DNA of 64,000 bases, from assembly GCA_039938515.1 (NCBI GenBank), contig JBDUUL010000012.1:43529-107528 (forward strand). The letters are read 5' to 3'. Source of the DNA: Nitrososphaera sp. Lineage in GTDB: Archaea; Thermoproteota; Nitrososphaeria; Nitrososphaerales; Nitrososphaeraceae. Made by a program: the position numbers and the translations under genes. Below, piece by piece: positions 35,721 through 43,960 of the stretch; the stretch's first letter is position 1, and each line of letters begins with the position of its first letter. The notes beneath the pieces were generated by a model that saw only the letters and a list, made by a program, of their open reading frames with translations, did not search any database and was not told the origin of the DNA.

Positions 35721-36254
35721 ATGGGTCTAGGCGCTGCGCTGGCAGGCGGAATCGTAATGATGATGATAGCCATTGTTATGGGCATGGCCATCCCCGCGAT
35801 ACTGGGAGCAAATACCTCAATGAGCAGTGCAGTGTCGGAACGGCAGCAGCTTGACGATGCACTCTCAAAAAGTTCGGTGACGATCACCTCCCTCCGCGCT
35901 CCTGCGCTCAGTAGCACGGCCACCTTTACCCTAAACAACACCGGCTCGACAAAGCTTTGGAACTATCAGAAGTTCATTGTCATCGTGACCTATGATGCCC
36001 AGGTGGCACCACTTGTGAGCGTAAAGAAAACAGAGGAGCTTACGTATCAAGGAATTACCAATACCACCAGCCCGGGCTACTGGTCCATCAGCGGATTTAA
36101 CAACGACTATGTCGACCCCCAGATCATAAATCCAAACGAGAGTGCAAACTTTACTTGCAGGCTCGACGATCCGCTATTTCCTACGGGAACGATGACGGCC
36201 GTAGTTTCAACTGACGCCGGGGCCTCAACGAGCAGATCGGGAGCGATATCCTAG
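35721..36254 (+). CDS. arlF: Archaellum stator protein ArlF
   Basis: 177 residues: an N-terminal membrane helix (GAALAGGIVMMMIAIVMGMAIPAIL) and a beta-sandwich domain. ArlF binds the S-layer and anchors the motor. It starts 16 nt after arlG and stops one base before the arlH start region, so the genes are co-translated. F and G could be swapped, as the two are similar in layout. Confidence 0.78.
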   Translation: MGLGAALAGGIVMMMIAIVMGMAIPAILGANTSMSSAVSERQQLDDALSKSSVTITSLRAPALSSTATFTLNNTGSTKLWNYQKFIVIVTYDAQVAPLVSVKKTEELTYQGITNTTSPGYWSISGFNNDYVDPQIINPNESANFTCRLDDPLFPTGTMTAVVSTDAGASTSRSGAIS

Positions 36255-36255
36255 C

Positions 36256-36963
36256 ATGACGATAGTAACCGTCTCGACCGGCAACGAGGAAGTGGACAGG
36301 CAGCTCGGTGGAGGACTGCCCCTGCCCGGACTTGTTCTTATCGAAGGCGACCACGGCACCGGCAAGAGCTCAATGGCAGCGCAGTTCATGAAAGGCATTC
36401 TGGATTCTGGCAGGCGAGTGCTGTTTATCACAACGGAAAGCTCCATTCGCGAATACATCGAAAAAATGAAAATGATTACTTTTGATTTTCGAAAGTCGTT
36501 TATTCAGAACAAGCTTTCAATTCTGCCGGTAAACGTCGATGGCGTAGTTTGGGCAGAGGCCCTTTCCGCCCAGCTTTTGCCTGTGATCGGCACCTACATG
36601 AGCATCAACGTGAAAAAATACGACGTGATTGTTGTTGACTCACTTTCGGCGCTGACCATGCATGCGAGCTCGAACTACATAATGGATTTTTTCACGAAGT
36701 GCAAGAGCTTTGTGTCAAAAGGTACCGCCGTGATTCTGACAATGCATCCAAAGGCCCTGCCAGAGGCAGTCGCCCTCAGAATAAGGTCAACATGTGACGG
36801 CTACATGCGGATAACTCCGACCTCAATTGCAGGGCGAAGCGTCAAAGTGCTAGAGGTGGTAAAGCTCATTGGCTCCTCGTCGCAGGTCAGTTCGCAATTC
36901 AGCTTTGACGTCGACCAGTCGTTTGGAATAAAGATTGTGCCGCTTTCAATGGCAAACGCGTAG
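36256..36963 (+). CDS. arlH: Archaellum motor regulator ArlH (KaiC/RecA-like ATPase)
   Basis: 235 residues with Walker A GDHGTGKSS (about residues 31-39) and a Walker B-type strand YDVIVVDSLSALTM. The KaiC-like core binds ATP and docks on ArlI to switch between assembly and rotation. Length and order are normal. It begins one base after the arlF stop. Confidence 0.93.
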   Translation: MTIVTVSTGNEEVDRQLGGGLPLPGLVLIEGDHGTGKSSMAAQFMKGILDSGRRVLFITTESSIREYIEKMKMITFDFRKSFIQNKLSILPVNVDGVVWAEALSAQLLPVIGTYMSINVKKYDVIVVDSLSALTMHASSNYIMDFFTKCKSFVSKGTAVILTMHPKALPEAVALRIRSTCDGYMRITPTSIAGRSVKVLEVVKLIGSSSQVSSQFSFDVDQSFGIKIVPLSMANA

Positions 36964-36980
36964 GCCTGGCGCGCGCTGCA

Positions 36981-37112
36981 ATGGACCAACAAGGGCAGAG
37001 TATTGCAGGTAGCAAGAAATGCGGAGGCATCCATCCAACTCTCGCGGGCTTACTTCTGGCAGTTGTATTCCATCCTACATCACATCGCATTTCTGCATTG
37101 CATGAGGACTAA
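36981..37112 (+). CDS. Possible 43-residue membrane peptide between arlH and arlJ
   Basis: ATG at 36981, TAA at 37110-37112. The frame gives a hydrophilic start (MDQQGQSIAGSKKCGG) and one short hydrophobic stretch (TLAGLLLAVVF). It fills most of the 155-nt gap between arlH and arlJ, the only gap of that size among the tightly packed genes. No homologue is known to me; it may be chance. Confidence 0.3.
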   Translation: MDQQGQSIAGSKKCGGIHPTLAGLLLAVVFHPTSHRISALHED

Positions 37113-37118
37113 AGTGAG

Positions 37119-38675
37119 TTGCTCGGGCTTTCTGGCAAGAGTGAAAAGAATCCTCTAGTGGCAGCTGTCGGGGGAAAGCACGATACAAGCCGCAAGACAA
37201 TCCTGCCGGGCAAAGTCGATGAAACTTTCGTCTACTTTACTCTCCTTTTGTTTGGAATTTCCACTGGCCAGATACAGCCGTCAGACCTTGTAAGGACTGC
37301 CGCATCGAGCAGACATTACGGCTTTTACGCGGCAACATTTGACCGGGTATATTTGCTTGGCGTCAGGTGGCAGTTTGGCCTTGCAAGGGCAAGCGAAACC
37401 GTGGGCCTGTCGGTAAAGTCCGAAGAATTCAAACTGTTGCTGATGAAGCTTGCGCAGGTTTTGCGGCTTGGCGAGGACCTTAGTATATTTTTCAAGCACG
37501 AGCTTGACGCCGTAATCTCGGGATTTGTCTCTGGGTATGAGCGATCCATGAAATCAATGGACCTGCTGCTTGAAATGTACTCTACCATGATGTCGACGTC
37601 ATCGTTTCTTGTTTCGTCGCTGCTTCTGCTCACCATGATATCCGGAGGAGGCGGGTCGTCGTCCCAGTTTGTCGTTACGATCACGACTGCGATCCTTGCG
37701 GGGCTGGCATCGTTTATCTTTCTCGCCTATATGATATTTCCAAAGGACAAGATATCAAACATCAAATTCCTGCCCGAAGGCGCGGTCTTTAAGAAGCGGC
37801 TGTACATGGGCCTGGGCGCAGGGATTGTCGTCGGACTTGGAATGGGGGTATCCGGAATCGTACCGGTTCCCCTGGCAATTTCCGCGGCTGGCGCACCCCT
37901 GCTCCTGCCTGGCATGATGGCGAGAAAGATAGATGCCAAGGTGAGAAGAATTGACGATTATTATCCGTCGTTTGCCCGTCACCTGGGAGACGTCTATCAT
38001 ACAGTCGGATCTCTAGGTGCTTCGCTCAAATCGGTTCTCAGAAGCGATTTTGGCGACCTATCCAAGTACATCGAGGCAATGTCTAATCGAGTCCAGAGCA
38101 GGATAAAGATTGAGGACGCCTTTGACCTGTTTTCACAGGAAACATCAAGCTCCCTAATTGCTGCCGGCAACACTGTACTTGGAAGCGCCATGGTCAAGGG
38201 GGCCAATATGCTCGACGTCGGCGCCAAGCTCTCGGAAATATCTAGCCGGTTTCTTGAAATCCGAAGCAAGAGGCTGCAGTCGGCCAAGGCATTCGAATCC
38301 ACCATACTTATCATGCACGTGCTGACGCTTGGAGTATTCAGTCTGATAAACAGGCTTTTGCAGTTTCTGCAGCAGTATTTCTCCCTTCAGAATTCGATCT
38401 CCGGCCACGGCGGCGCGGCAGGGGTACTGAGCCTGACGCCTGCAGACCCGGGCGTAATGGTAATTCTTCTCCCTGCAATGGCAATCGCCCTTTCCGCGAT
38501 AAATGGTATGGCGCTTAAGGTATTCCAGGGCGGACTCTACCAGACCGTCTGGTTCACCATAGCCATCCTGATGATTGTAGGGGGCCTTGTGCTTTATGGA
38601 ATAGACCAGTTCCTTTCAAACATGCTCGGAAGCGTACTTGACATCCAGCATACAATAGGTTCCGCGACAAAGTGA
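37119..38675 (+). CDS. arlJ: Archaellum platform membrane protein ArlJ
   Basis: 518 residues, polytopic, with the GspF/TadC-like platform fold: cytosolic helical segments at 60-150 and 270-400, and hydrophobic helices near 165-210, 228-270, 400-425, 445-470 and 485-505. ArlJ is the membrane core that the ArlI hexamer turns and assembles on. The start is TTG at 37119; a downstream GTG is possible. Here J precedes I, opposite to the H-I-J order of euryarchaea. Confidence 0.9.
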   Translation: MLGLSGKSEKNPLVAAVGGKHDTSRKTILPGKVDETFVYFTLLLFGISTGQIQPSDLVRTAASSRHYGFYAATFDRVYLLGVRWQFGLARASETVGLSVKSEEFKLLLMKLAQVLRLGEDLSIFFKHELDAVISGFVSGYERSMKSMDLLLEMYSTMMSTSSFLVSSLLLLTMISGGGGSSSQFVVTITTAILAGLASFIFLAYMIFPKDKISNIKFLPEGAVFKKRLYMGLGAGIVVGLGMGVSGIVPVPLAISAAGAPLLLPGMMARKIDAKVRRIDDYYPSFARHLGDVYHTVGSLGASLKSVLRSDFGDLSKYIEAMSNRVQSRIKIEDAFDLFSQETSSSLIAAGNTVLGSAMVKGANMLDVGAKLSEISSRFLEIRSKRLQSAKAFESTILIMHVLTLGVFSLINRLLQFLQQYFSLQNSISGHGGAAGVLSLTPADPGVMVILLPAMAIALSAINGMALKVFQGGLYQTVWFTIAILMIVGGLVLYGIDQFLSNMLGSVLDIQHTIGSATK

Positions 38676-38709
38676 TCAGGTAAAATGGGATACAAGGAGA
38701 TTATTGCAA

Positions 38710-40413
38710 ATGTGCGCTGAGGTTCAGAAGCCGCCTCAGGGCGGCATGGCGGCGGACATTTTGCCAGAACCGAAACTCGTGGCGGCCACAAAGAAGGCGC
38801 CATATCTCGCACAGTACGTAAATGGATACGTGAAGAAGGGCAAGCCTTATCCCAAGTATTTTGATAAAATCGACGGCAGCATGAAGAACCTAAAGGCGCT
38901 CAACCTCATCTACCCAATTAGCGACCAGAACTATATCCACCTAAACAGCCATTCCGACAGCGGCGATGGATACTGGGAATACATCATCATTGGCCCTCCG
39001 GAACCAAATCCACAGCTTGTCTCAATCCTTGAGAAGATATTTGCCAAGTACGCCGGAGAGTGGAAACCCCCCGATCAGCTTCAAGAAAAGTTTGCGATGG
39101 TAGGCGAGTTTCTTGAGAAGGTGTGCGTCAAGTCTCCCAAGCCGGTCGAGTATGACAAGTTTGACATAAAGCGAAGCGGCGACAAGGTGCCGGTATACGA
39201 GCCAGAATTTGCTTACCTGAAATACCACTTTGTCAACAAGAGAGTGGGACTTGGAATACTCGAGCCATTCCTGACGGATCCGCACCTTGAAGACATTTCC
39301 ATAGTTGGTGCCGGCAACGTTTACGTCGTCCACAAGATCTTCGGTTCGTTGAGGTGCCCGATATACCTGAGCCACGACGACATCGACGACATGGTCATTG
39401 GCATGTCCGAGCAGTTTGGCAAGACCATTTCACACGCAAGGCCGCTGGTCGACGCAACCCTGCCGGAAGGCTCCAGAATCAACATTGTCTTTGGCAAGGA
39501 CGTCAGCAAGCGTGGTACAAACGCGACTATCAGGCGCTTTGCTAGCATCCCGCTCTCCATCACGCAAATCATAAACTCAAGAACCATAGACGCCAGACAG
39601 GCAGCCTACATGTGGATGATGGTAGGCGAAGGCATGTCAGTTTTCATTAACGGAGAGACCGCGTCGGGTAAGACTACTACCATGATGGGGATCACGTCGT
39701 TTATCTCTCCAACCGGAAAGATCGTAACCATAGAGGACACGCCCGAAATCACCCTCCCGCACAAGAACTGGATCAGCGAAGTCACACGCGATACGGGCTC
39801 CCCGGCGTCAAGCGTCGTAATGTTCGATCTACTAAAAGCCGCATTGCGTCAGAGGCCAAACTACATCCTTGTAGGCGAGATTAGAGGAGCCGAGGCAAAT
39901 ATTGCCTTCCAGGCCATGCAGACCGGGCACCCAGTCATGAGTACTTTTCACGCCGCGCAGATGTCAAGTCTCATTCAGAGGCTTACAGGCGAGCCCATGA
40001 AAATTCCAAAGCCAAACGTGGAAAACCTCAACATTGCGCTTTTCCAGGCGGCGGTGCAAGGAAAAGACGGCAAGCCCATAAGGCGCGTCCTTTCAATTAA
40101 TGAAATCGTAGGCTACAACGGCGCCGCAGATTCTGTCATGTTTATCCCGGTCTTTACCTGGGACCCATCAAACGATACGGTTACCTACAGAGGCAGGGGA
40201 AGCAGCAACCTGATGCTGACCAAGATTCTGCTAAAGCGCGGCCTTTCGCGAAAAGACGAAGGCCTGCTGTACGACGAGCTGGAACTTCGCATGAGGCTAC
40301 TTGAGACCATGATAAAGAAAAAGATTTTCAACTATTACGATGTATACGACAGAATAGTCCAGGCAAAGGAAATGGGCTTGGAAGCATTCAAGAAGGAACT
40401 GGACTCAGTCTAG
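38710..40413 (+). CDS. arlI: Archaellum motor ATPase ArlI
   Basis: 567 residues of the secretion-ATPase (VirB11/PilT-like) family. Walker A is GETASGKTT, followed by IEDTPEI (Asp box), the Walker B region YILVGEIRG and the His box region MSTFHAAQ. It powers filament assembly and rotation. ATG 38710 is used; an in-frame TTG lies six bases upstream. Last gene of the cluster. Confidence 0.95.
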   Translation: MCAEVQKPPQGGMAADILPEPKLVAATKKAPYLAQYVNGYVKKGKPYPKYFDKIDGSMKNLKALNLIYPISDQNYIHLNSHSDSGDGYWEYIIIGPPEPNPQLVSILEKIFAKYAGEWKPPDQLQEKFAMVGEFLEKVCVKSPKPVEYDKFDIKRSGDKVPVYEPEFAYLKYHFVNKRVGLGILEPFLTDPHLEDISIVGAGNVYVVHKIFGSLRCPIYLSHDDIDDMVIGMSEQFGKTISHARPLVDATLPEGSRINIVFGKDVSKRGTNATIRRFASIPLSITQIINSRTIDARQAAYMWMMVGEGMSVFINGETASGKTTTMMGITSFISPTGKIVTIEDTPEITLPHKNWISEVTRDTGSPASSVVMFDLLKAALRQRPNYILVGEIRGAEANIAFQAMQTGHPVMSTFHAAQMSSLIQRLTGEPMKIPKPNVENLNIALFQAAVQGKDGKPIRRVLSINEIVGYNGAADSVMFIPVFTWDPSNDTVTYRGRGSSNLMLTKILLKRGLSRKDEGLLYDELELRMRLLETMIKKKIFNYYDVYDRIVQAKEMGLEAFKKELDSV

Positions 40414-40450
40414 CGCCGAAATCTATTGCTTATCAAAAGAGCTCTTTTTG

Positions 40451-40756
40451 CTAGCAGCGCTCTACCTTGTACTTCAAGATTACAGATTCGGCTGTCCTGC
40501 CGCTGCTTTCAAGGGATCTTATCCTAAGTGCCATCTCGCTCAAAATCCCGTCAGCCCTTGCGTCTGTGTTCGGAATGCACTTATCATGTTGTGTTTTGTT
40601 TTTAGTTTGCTCACTTGGAGCCTCCAAGTTCTCAATATAGTCCAGCATCCGCAGCACCCTGACTGCAGCTAGCCTGCTCTCGGATAGGACTTTGAGACTA
40701 TGCTCGAGCCTCCCATATTCGGGGTGGATGCTGTTATTGAACGGCTCTGCGTACAA
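40451..40756 (-). CDS. Small hypothetical protein
   Basis: 101 residues from a TTG start. A TATA-like CTTAATATTTTC lies about 20-30 nt upstream, which supports a leaderless start. Helical pattern in the N-terminal half (RLEHSLKVLSESRLAAVRVLRMLDYIENLE) and a charged middle. It is convergent with arlI. No family is recognised. Confidence 0.55.
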   Translation of the reverse strand: MYAEPFNNSIHPEYGRLEHSLKVLSESRLAAVRVLRMLDYIENLEAPSEQTKNKTQHDKCIPNTDARADGILSEMALRIRSLESSGRTAESVILKYKVERC

Positions 40757-41104
40757 TCAAGGTCCGGCTTGCCGTGAAAATATTAAGACAAAGTATGTAG
40801 GGCCGGGGACAACCCGCATGGCCGGCGTCCGCGGATAATATTATTTACGTCAGTTGCAGATAAGGTTCCTTTCAGAGAACGTGAACGAAAAAACTAACCA
40901 TGGGTTGTGCAGGGGCCCGGCTAATCTATCCATTCCAGCGCAGGTCTGCGGCATCAAGTGCTATAGGCATTAACTATCGGGATTTCTCTGTGAGCATTGC
41001 AAGCAGACTAGTTCTCGCTCAGCATTACGAAACTGTTGAATTTTTCGGGTCAACTGCAGCACCAGTGGAACAGGGAGCCTGAACAAGTGCCCCGCCCAAA
41101 TAGA
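40757..41104. other. Intergenic region with a strong TATA-like element, gene uncertain
   Basis: About 350 bases. A plus-strand element GATAATATTATTTA near 40835-40848 resembles a promoter. A GTG frame from about 40879 codes for only 30 residues (with CGIKC) before a stop, and a frame at 40900-41082 gives 60 residues of unconvincing composition. A small RNA or leader for the membrane-protein gene at 41105 is also possible. Confidence 0.4.
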
Positions 41105-41413
41105 ATGACAAAGACCATGGTATGTGCTGCAATATCGCCATACCTTGCCTACTGGCTCTGCCTGAAACAACCCAAGGTGGCCGCAAGGAAGCTTGCCATA
41201 GGCATAGCACTCTACGTGTCGGCGATGCTATCAGTAACCTTGGCCGGACTTTTACTCCTGCCTGGCGATGGAAAGGGCAGCGAGTCGTTAAGCTGGTATG
41301 GAAGCATTGCAGGCTTTGCTGTCGAAGAAATTTGGGATTTGTATCTGGTCCAGCAAGTGCGAAAGCAGATAAAGGACCAAGGCGAAGCGCGGATGCGACG
41401 TGTCCGGGCCTAG
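41105..41413 (+). CDS. Small membrane protein
   Basis: 102 residues with two probable membrane helices (VAARKLAIGIALYVSAMLSVTLAGLLLL region and an earlier short PYLAYWLCL) and a basic C-terminus (QQVRKQIKDQGEARMRRVRA). ATG 41105 is used; a GTG at 41087 is also in frame. No family is recognised. Just before it, on the plus strand, is the TATA-like region noted separately. Confidence 0.55.
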   Translation: MTKTMVCAAISPYLAYWLCLKQPKVAARKLAIGIALYVSAMLSVTLAGLLLLPGDGKGSESLSWYGSIAGFAVEEIWDLYLVQQVRKQIKDQGEARMRRVRA

Positions 41414-41457
41414 ACCGCAAACCAGTTAACCGAAACCGCCCAGTACTTCTGGGCGAG

Positions 41458-42234
41458 CTATCTCATTGTTTCTCCGCCATCAACGATTATTGTCTGACCG
41501 TTTACAAACGAGGTGTAGTCGCTTGCAAGCATCAGCGCCACGCCTGCAACGTCTTCGGGTTTGCCCTCTCTTCCAAGGGGGATGCCTGACACGAGCTCCT
41601 TTTTCTGGTCGGCTGAAAGCCTGTCCCAGTTGCGCGGTGTTGCTATCGAGCCAGGCGCGATTGCGTTGCAGCGTATATTGTATTTGCCGTATTCCGCTGC
41701 GACGTGTTTGGTGATTCCAAGTATTGCGGACTTGGCAACCGTGTAGGGAGCACCTTTTGTATAACCGCCGATCGCCGGCGTTGATGAAATGTTGATTATC
41801 ACGCCGCGTGACTGCTTTACCATGACTGGAAGGACTTCGCGGCAGCAGCGGTAAGTGCCTATCGCGTCAACGTTTAGCACCTGAGTTAGACTCTCATCGG
41901 AGATTGCATCAAACGCCACGTCCCAGAATTCGTCTTTGATGGGATAGCCTGCGTTGTTGACGAGTATGTCTATCCTGCCAAAACGGTCGACAGCCTGTGC
42001 GACCAAGTCTTTTACCTGGCTCGAGGACGTCACGTCAAGCGCAAAGCCCGCAGCAGGATTTTTGGACTCGGCCGTCAACTCGGCTGCGGTCCTGCGGGCT
42101 TCTGACTCTTCACGACCGGTAACGACAACGCTTGCGCCCTGTTGCGAGAAGAGGCGGGCCATGGCCTGTCCGTTGCCCCTTGTAGAACCAGTAATAATCG
42201 CGGCGCGCCCTTCAAGCATCCTGTCCGTGTTCAT
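41458..42234 (-). CDS. Short-chain dehydrogenase/reductase
   Basis: 258 residues of the classical SDR family: cofactor loop TGSTRGNG (residues 16-23), LDVTSS, NNAG, catalytic Ser in NISSTPAIGG and YTVAK with the catalytic Tyr and Lys. The C-terminus VNGQTIIVDGGE is typical of FabG-like members. An Arg after the Gly loop (GRE at 41-43) suggests NADPH. The substrate is unknown. Confidence 0.92.
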   Translation of the reverse strand: MNTDRMLEGRAAIITGSTRGNGQAMARLFSQQGASVVVTGREESEARRTAAELTAESKNPAAGFALDVTSSSQVKDLVAQAVDRFGRIDILVNNAGYPIKDEFWDVAFDAISDESLTQVLNVDAIGTYRCCREVLPVMVKQSRGVIINISSTPAIGGYTKGAPYTVAKSAILGITKHVAAEYGKYNIRCNAIAPGSIATPRNWDRLSADQKKELVSGIPLGREGKPEDVAGVALMLASDYTSFVNGQTIIVDGGETMR

Positions 42235-42336
42235 AAAGTACGGAAATTTGCACCAGCGAGTTATTTAAATCCGTTATAGCTTTGGCTCAACCAGCGCGCA
42301 GGTCCAGATGGGGATGCGCAGCCGCTGGAGCCGGAC

Positions 42337-43329
42337 CTACGTGAGTGAAACCTCGCCGTTCATCATGACGAACCAATGACCATGCAAGGTATTTTCCATC
42401 CCAATGACTTTGACTGGCATCGACAAATCAGACGTTCCTCCCGCAAGCTGGGCTTTCAGCTCATCGATATTAGCAGGCACAACGTAAAGTCTTACCAGTG
42501 GGCGCAGGTGGTGGCCATGTTCGTCCTCGTGATTTGCAGTTGATGCTGCTTTTTCTGGAGGGCCGTAGCCAAAAACGAACAGCCTTGGATGGTTTGTCAG
42601 GAGATATGCGTGGCCTTTGCCGATGTCCAGCGTCTCATTACCGATGGTGAAAGTGCCACCAGTCATGTTTATCGAGATTATCCTCTCCGAGGACTTTACC
42701 ACCGAAAAATTCAGGACAAGCGTGCTATTTCGCGAATCCGTCCCGGATCCGTCATGAGTAAAGCCCATTGCCTTACCGTTGGCAGTTAGCGTGAATGTCG
42801 AATTTGCAACCATCGTCAGGGCAATGGAAGTGGAATTGAGTCTCGAGTGCTTGCCGTGGCTAAACAACTCCATCCTGTACTTCAGCATTTGCTTGAAGTA
42901 CTCGCCATTATGAAATCCCTTCTTTAGATGATGCCTGCCGGCAAGCGTATTATTCCAGTGTTCGTTTGTTTGATTATCGTCAGAGTTATTGGAAGTGGCA
43001 TTATTGTGCTCCTCCGCGCCAGTCGAATTGGTGTTTGCATGGCGATCGTCGTTGCTTTCAGTACTGTTTTCGTGGGTAGTTGCACCGGTGTTGGAACCGT
43101 TTTCATGCCCGGATTCGTCGTTAGTGCCATTTCTGTTCGAGGCGTGATTGTCCGTGTTTGTAGTGTTTTCACTATTCTGCTGGCTCGAATTATCATGCGA
43201 CTCCTCTCCAAAAGCTGGGAGCGTTAGGGTGGTGCTTGATGGAACAAGAGAAAGCAATAGTGAAAATGCTCCAAATATGATTACATTATTTATCAATTTC
43301 TTGCCGGAATTACATGAGGAATATGTCAT
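42337..43329 (-). CDS. Secreted Asn/His/Asp-rich protein
   Basis: 330 residues. A signal peptide-like segment (KKLINNVIIFGAFSLLLSLVPSS) is followed by about 100 residues of low-complexity Asn/Asp/Ser/Thr/His/Glu sequence with many NxT/S glycosylation sites. The C-terminal 190 residues form a folded-looking beta-rich domain (STFTLTANGKAMGF, GGTFTIGNETLDIGKG). His clusters (HANTNS, HEDEHGHH) could bind metal. No family is recognised. Confidence 0.7.
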   Translation of the reverse strand: MTYSSCNSGKKLINNVIIFGAFSLLLSLVPSSTTLTLPAFGEESHDNSSQQNSENTTNTDNHASNRNGTNDESGHENGSNTGATTHENSTESNDDRHANTNSTGAEEHNNATSNNSDDNQTNEHWNNTLAGRHHLKKGFHNGEYFKQMLKYRMELFSHGKHSRLNSTSIALTMVANSTFTLTANGKAMGFTHDGSGTDSRNSTLVLNFSVVKSSERIISINMTGGTFTIGNETLDIGKGHAYLLTNHPRLFVFGYGPPEKAASTANHEDEHGHHLRPLVRLYVVPANIDELKAQLAGGTSDLSMPVKVIGMENTLHGHWFVMMNGEVSLT

Positions 43330-43435
43330 CAGGATCCCGATTTTTTGCCCGCTGGCAGCCTATGATTCTATGCATGTAATTTCAAAAAATGACAGCCTTT
43401 CAAAAAGTCTCAGGGCCAAAAGGACGGGCAATCAC

Positions 43436-43960
43436 TCAGTTGTTCTTCCGCTCGGTGACTTCGATGTGCTCTATGACGATTAGTGCACCAAGGGTAAGTC
43501 TGTGGTCTGCGTCACCTGTCAGTGACAGGTTAAGGGTGTCCCTTACTGATACCCAGTTCCTGTGCACCCTTGCGACCTCAGTCTTGTTGACTTCAAACCT
43601 GTAATCGTGCTCAGTAAAGTTGCCGTAAATTCGCATGTATTCCTTCCCTTCCCGCTCAACCCAGAATTCCTCGCCTACAAGCTTGACCAGCTTTTTCTTG
43701 ATAGTGCCAATGCTAGAACCGGTGCTGTCATGAAAGGCAAATTCCGTTCGAAATGAAATTAATCTACCTTCGATGCGGACAAGTTCGCTTCCAGCAGAAT
43801 CTCTTACCGTAAACTTGGCGGGAAGCTGAATGAAATTGCCTTCCGCCTCGCCTAATTTGTTCCCTTTCCTGTCCTCAATGTCGTAGTGTTCTCTAACCGA
43901 CAGTATCTTTTTCTTCAGCACTAGCTCGTTTGTTCCAAATAGAGAGTTTGACTCTATCAT
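43436..43960 (-). CDS. LURP-one/Tubby-like domain protein
   Basis: 174 residues covering one LURP-one-related (DUF567) beta barrel: LVLKKKILSVREHYDIEDRKGNKLGEAEG, then repeated strands of the form F-x-F-x-D-S-x-G (FTVRDSAGSELVRIEGR and FAFHDSTGSSIGTIKKK). The family is related to phospholipid scramblase and Tubby folds; the role in archaea is unknown. The ATG overlaps the SagB-type stop by four bases (ATGA), so the pair is coupled. Confidence 0.82.
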   Translation of the reverse strand: MIESNSLFGTNELVLKKKILSVREHYDIEDRKGNKLGEAEGNFIQLPAKFTVRDSAGSELVRIEGRLISFRTEFAFHDSTGSSIGTIKKKLVKLVGEEFWVEREGKEYMRIYGNFTEHDYRFEVNKTEVARVHRNWVSVRDTLNLSLTGDADHRLTLGALIVIEHIEVTERKNN

